A stretch of DNA of 64,000 bases from Flavobacteriales bacterium (GTDB taxonomy: Bacteria; Bacteroidota; Bacteroidia; Flavobacteriales; Flavobacteriaceae), in assembly GCA_011524905.1 (NCBI GenBank), contig WTJI01000020.1, positions 10,747-74,746 on the forward strand, read 5' to 3'. This document shows, piece by piece, positions 61,783-64,000 of this stretch. The position numbers were made by a program, and so were the translations under genes. Numbering within the stretch: the stretch's first letter is position 1; each line of letters begins with the position of its first letter. Below the pieces are notes generated by a model, which searched no databases, was not told where the DNA came from, and was given only the letters and a program-made list of their open reading frames with translations.

Positions 61783-62073
61783 ATGACAAAAGCAGATATT
61801 GTATCCAACATATCCGAGCAATCGGGCATTGATAAGTCCGATGTGCAAGCGGTAGTTGAAAAATTCATGCACGAAGTAAAAGAATCACTTGAAAAGGGAG
61901 AAAATGTTTACTTGAGAGGTTTTGGTAGTTTTATCATTAAAACTCGCGCCGAAAAAACAGGGAGAAACATTTCAAAAAATGTAGCTGTTCAAATCCCAGC
62001 GCATAATATTCCTGCCTTTAAGCCCGCTAAAGTATTTGTTCAGGGGGTAAAATCTAAAGTTCCCGTAGCTTAG
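61783..62073 (+). CDS. hup: HU-type DNA-binding protein
   Basis: 96 residues with the HU/IHF fold: 'MTKADIVSNISEQSGIDKSD', 'GENVYLRGFGSFIIKTRAEK' and the DNA-grasping arm 'GRNISKNVAVQIPAHNIPAF' with its Pro. It bends and organises the nucleoid. Divergent from mutY, followed after 34 bases by the small basic protein gene. The same order occurs in many Bacteroidota. Confidence 0.96.
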   Translation: MTKADIVSNISEQSGIDKSDVQAVVEKFMHEVKESLEKGENVYLRGFGSFIIKTRAEKTGRNISKNVAVQIPAHNIPAFKPAKVFVQGVKSKVPVA

Positions 62074-62107
62074 AAAAAATTAATGTCAAATTTAACACAA
62101 CACTTGT

Positions 62108-62197
62108 ATGCCTAGTGGTAAAAAACGCAAAAGACACAAGGTAGCGACGCACAAGCGTAAAAAACGCAGAAGAGCGAACCGCCACAAAAAGAAATAG
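62108..62197 (+). CDS. 29-residue highly basic small protein, candidate ribosome-associated
   Basis: Below the ORF-track cut-off. ATG 62108 to TAG 62195-62197 encodes 'MPSGKKRKRHKVATHKRKKR' plus 9 more residues ending 'NRHKKK'; more than half are Lys/Arg and none is acidic. I recall near-identical short proteins in this position (between HU and RNase G genes) across Bacteroidota, which supports it strongly. Composition fits a small RNA- or ribosome-binding protein of the bTHX kind; the exact role is not established to my knowledge. Confidence 0.85.
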   Translation: MPSGKKRKRHKVATHKRKKRRRANRHKKK

Positions 62198-62329
62198 TGT
62201 GTTAGGACACACTCAAAATAATCCCAACGTTCATTGAAATTGTTTTTGAAAAAAAACAACAGGTATTACGCCTGATATTTATTGTTTAATCAGCCAACTT
62301 CCCATGAAGCTGGTACAAACCCGTTCAGA

Positions 62330-63883
62330 GTGAATAAAGAACTTATTATCCGATCGAATTCCTCTGCAGTTGATTTTGCTTTGCTCAAGGATGGAAAATT
62401 AATTGAGCTCAATAAAGAAGTGGAAAACAATAAATTTTCTGTTGGCGACATCTATGTTGCTAAGATCAGAAAATCTATAGCAGGGCTGAATGCAGCCTTT
62501 GCGAATGTGGGTCATGAAAAAGATGGTTTTTTACACTATCATGACTTAGGACCTCGATTCCCTTCCATGCTAAAATTTTTAAAACATATAAGTACAGGTA
62601 AGCAAAAAGACTATTTCCTAAAAAATTTTCAGTTTGAACCTGAAATACCAAAAGACGGCAATATTGATGATGTAGTTAAAAGCCAACAAACAGTATTAGT
62701 TCAAGTAGTTAAAGAACCTATTTCTACCAAAGGGCCGCGACTGAGTTCTGAAATATCCCTGGCTGGTCGCTATATGGTAGTTATGCCTTTTTCAGATCGC
62801 GTATCAATTTCACAGAAAATACAGGATCGTGAAGAAAAAAACCGTCTCAAAAGACTGGTCCAAAGCATCCGACCGAAAGGATTTGGAATTATTATCCGCA
62901 CGGTTGCCGAAGGCAAAAAAGTTGCTGAACTAGATGCTGATTTACAATCGCTTCTTAAACGGTGGAAAAATCTTTGTCAGCAGTTGCCGCGAATTGACAA
63001 ACATCCCACCAAAGTTTTAAGTGAAATCAACAGGTCTTCTTCTATACTGAGAGATGTTTTTGACGACAGCTTTAAAGGTATTTATACCGATGACCCCCAA
63101 ATGTTGGATGAAGTCAAAGACTATTTGTCAGCCATTGCCCCCAAGAAGCTGAACATGGCCAAATTGTACAACGACCGTCTCCCTATTTTTGAAAAATTTG
63201 GTATTGACAGGCAAATCAAAACCAGTTTTGGTCAAACCGTTTCTATGCAAAAGGGTGCCTATTTGGTCATCGAACATACTGAAGCCCTTCACGTAATTGA
63301 TGTGAACAGTGGTAACCGTTCGAACAAGTCTCGCTCTCAAGAAGATACGGCCCTTGAAGTCAACATGATTGCTGCCTCAGAGATTGCACGCCAACTACGC
63401 TTGCGAGATATGGGTGGGATTATTGTTGTTGATTTTATTGATATGGCGTCTGGTGAAAATAGACGCAAACTCTTTGAGCACCTTCGCGAGGCGATGAATG
63501 AAGACCGAACCAAACACAAAATCCTGCCCCCTAGTAAGTTCGGTTTGATACAAATCACACGACAGCGTGTGCGTCAGGAAATGGCTATTAAAACAAAAGA
63601 GCGCAATCCCAATCGAAATGGTGAAGTCGAAGCGCCGATTGTTCTAATCGACAAAATCAACGCAGAGCTTAACAAAGTTGTTAAGAACAAGCAAAATAAA
63701 GGACAAAGCATCAATTTGCATGTCCATCCTTTTATTGCTGCATATATAACCAAAGGATTTCCATCCATCCGTTTTAAATGGTGGTTAGAACATAATAAAT
63801 GGGTGCATATTGTACCCCGAAATGCTTACTTGTATTTAGATTTCCGTTTTCTTAACAAAGAAGGAAAACGACTTAGGAATTAA
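62330..63883 (+). CDS. rng: Ribonuclease E/G family endoribonuclease
   Basis: 517 residues from GTG 62330 ('NKELIIRSNSSAVDFALLKD'); the track's TTG start adds 16 residues unlike the family. N-terminal S1-like domain ('NAAFANVGHEKDGFLHYHDL'), then the RNase H-like and DNase I-like core with the metal-binding 'GGIIVVDFIDMASGENRRKL' and 'FGLIQITRQRVRQEMAI'. It matures 16S rRNA and degrades mRNA. The start GTG overlaps a possible 9-codon leader frame (GTGA). Confidence 0.95.
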   Translation: MNKELIIRSNSSAVDFALLKDGKLIELNKEVENNKFSVGDIYVAKIRKSIAGLNAAFANVGHEKDGFLHYHDLGPRFPSMLKFLKHISTGKQKDYFLKNFQFEPEIPKDGNIDDVVKSQQTVLVQVVKEPISTKGPRLSSEISLAGRYMVVMPFSDRVSISQKIQDREEKNRLKRLVQSIRPKGFGIIIRTVAEGKKVAELDADLQSLLKRWKNLCQQLPRIDKHPTKVLSEINRSSSILRDVFDDSFKGIYTDDPQMLDEVKDYLSAIAPKKLNMAKLYNDRLPIFEKFGIDRQIKTSFGQTVSMQKGAYLVIEHTEALHVIDVNSGNRSNKSRSQEDTALEVNMIAASEIARQLRLRDMGGIIVVDFIDMASGENRRKLFEHLREAMNEDRTKHKILPPSKFGLIQITRQRVRQEMAIKTKERNPNRNGEVEAPIVLIDKINAELNKVVKNKQNKGQSINLHVHPFIAAYITKGFPSIRFKWWLEHNKWVHIVPRNAYLYLDFRFLNKEGKRLRN

Positions 63884-63885
63884 TG

Positions 63886-63924
63886 TGAAACCGCCTTACA
63901 CACCGTAGGGCGGTTTTTTTTATT
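63886..63924 (+). terminator. Strong terminator of rng
   Basis: AAACCGCC / GGCGGTTT with an inner TAC/GTA pair, followed by eight T, 5 bases after the rng stop codon. Confidence 0.9.
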
Positions 63925-64000
63925 TCATAAATGTATATTGAAATAAAGTTGACTTTTAATAAGTTTATCGACAGACAAGCATAAAGCTTTACCAAACAAA

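Noticed and set aside
1-64000. CRISPR arrays, insertion sequences, prophage, tRNA or rRNA genes, polysaccharide locus with SusC/SusD
   Set aside because: Searched by eye on both strands; no direct-repeat arrays, transposase or integrase motifs, tRNA folds or SusD-like protein found.

Overview
The window looks like a chromosomal segment of a free-living, probably marine member of the Flavobacteriia (Bacteroidota), most likely Flavobacteriaceae. Evidence: the mutY-ssb-gldE-gldD gliding/house-keeping block with a divergent HU gene, a tiny basic 'MPSGKKRKRHK' protein and an rng gene; Bacteroidota-specific families (DUF5916, DUF6503, DUF6356, DUF6150, the DUF5117/DUF4953-type metalloprotease); many signal peptides ending in A-x-A-Q; TonB-dependent receptor parts; almost no Shine-Dalgarno sequences; and several TAnnTTTG-like -7 promoter elements. 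The DNA is moderately AT-rich and densely coded, with about 66 protein genes. I saw no tRNA, rRNA, CRISPR array, insertion sequence or prophage.

Layout. 1-17.3 kb: polysaccharide and envelope genes. These are a GH3 beta-glucosidase, a globin/transmembrane/pentapeptide-repeat fusion, a DUF5916 outer-membrane protein, a translationally coupled flavin monooxygenase and alpha/beta hydrolase, a TonB-dependent receptor with a DUF6503 partner, a cluster of very small genes ending in a membrane-anchored HNH nuclease, a GH16 beta-glucanase, and two TonB 'plug' proteins with no beta-barrel. 17.4-21.7 kb: a probable minus-strand trehalose operon (LLM flavin oxidoreductase, MFS transporter, cytoplasmic trehalase, GroES paralogue). 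21.7-34.1 kb: secreted and lipoprotein genes, a CAP-domain protein, a beta-carbonic anhydrase with a SulP anion transporter, a giant sortilin/BNR beta-propeller protein, and a zinc metalloprotease.

34.6-41 kb: a plus-strand fatty or branched-chain acyl-CoA oxidation cluster (HxlR regulator, 3-hydroxyacyl-CoA dehydrogenase, EamA exporter, enoyl-CoA hydratase, acyl-CoA dehydrogenase, EtfB, EtfA) meeting a convergent acyl-CoA thioesterase. 41-47 kb: a ThuA protein, then a minus-strand gluconate cassette (gluconokinase, 6-phosphogluconate dehydrogenase, GntP permease, SMP-30-type lactonase lipoprotein, pterin dehydratase). This would take lactone or gluconate to ribulose-5-phosphate. 47-49.6 kb: tightly overlapping small secreted proteins. 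49.2-53.8 kb: a tight minus-strand run of secreted M20 amidohydrolase, secreted protein, SBF sodium symporter, thiolase and SET-domain protein. 54-57 kb: an M16 protease pair, one active and one degenerate. 57.3-64 kb: an EamA transporter and the conserved gldD-gldE-ssb-mutY / HU / small basic protein / RNase G block.

Most of the window is ordinary chromosomal core and metabolic accessory DNA. The observations most worth following up are the globin-pentapeptide fusion, the small-gene/HNH cluster with a Cys/His-rich 35-residue protein, the barrel-less TonB plug proteins, the M20-SBF-thiolase operon, the palindrome upstream of the gluconate cassette, and a plus-strand terminator near 49.2 kb that has no plus-strand gene to serve. 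I did not find a clear, self-contained novel defence or mobile system.
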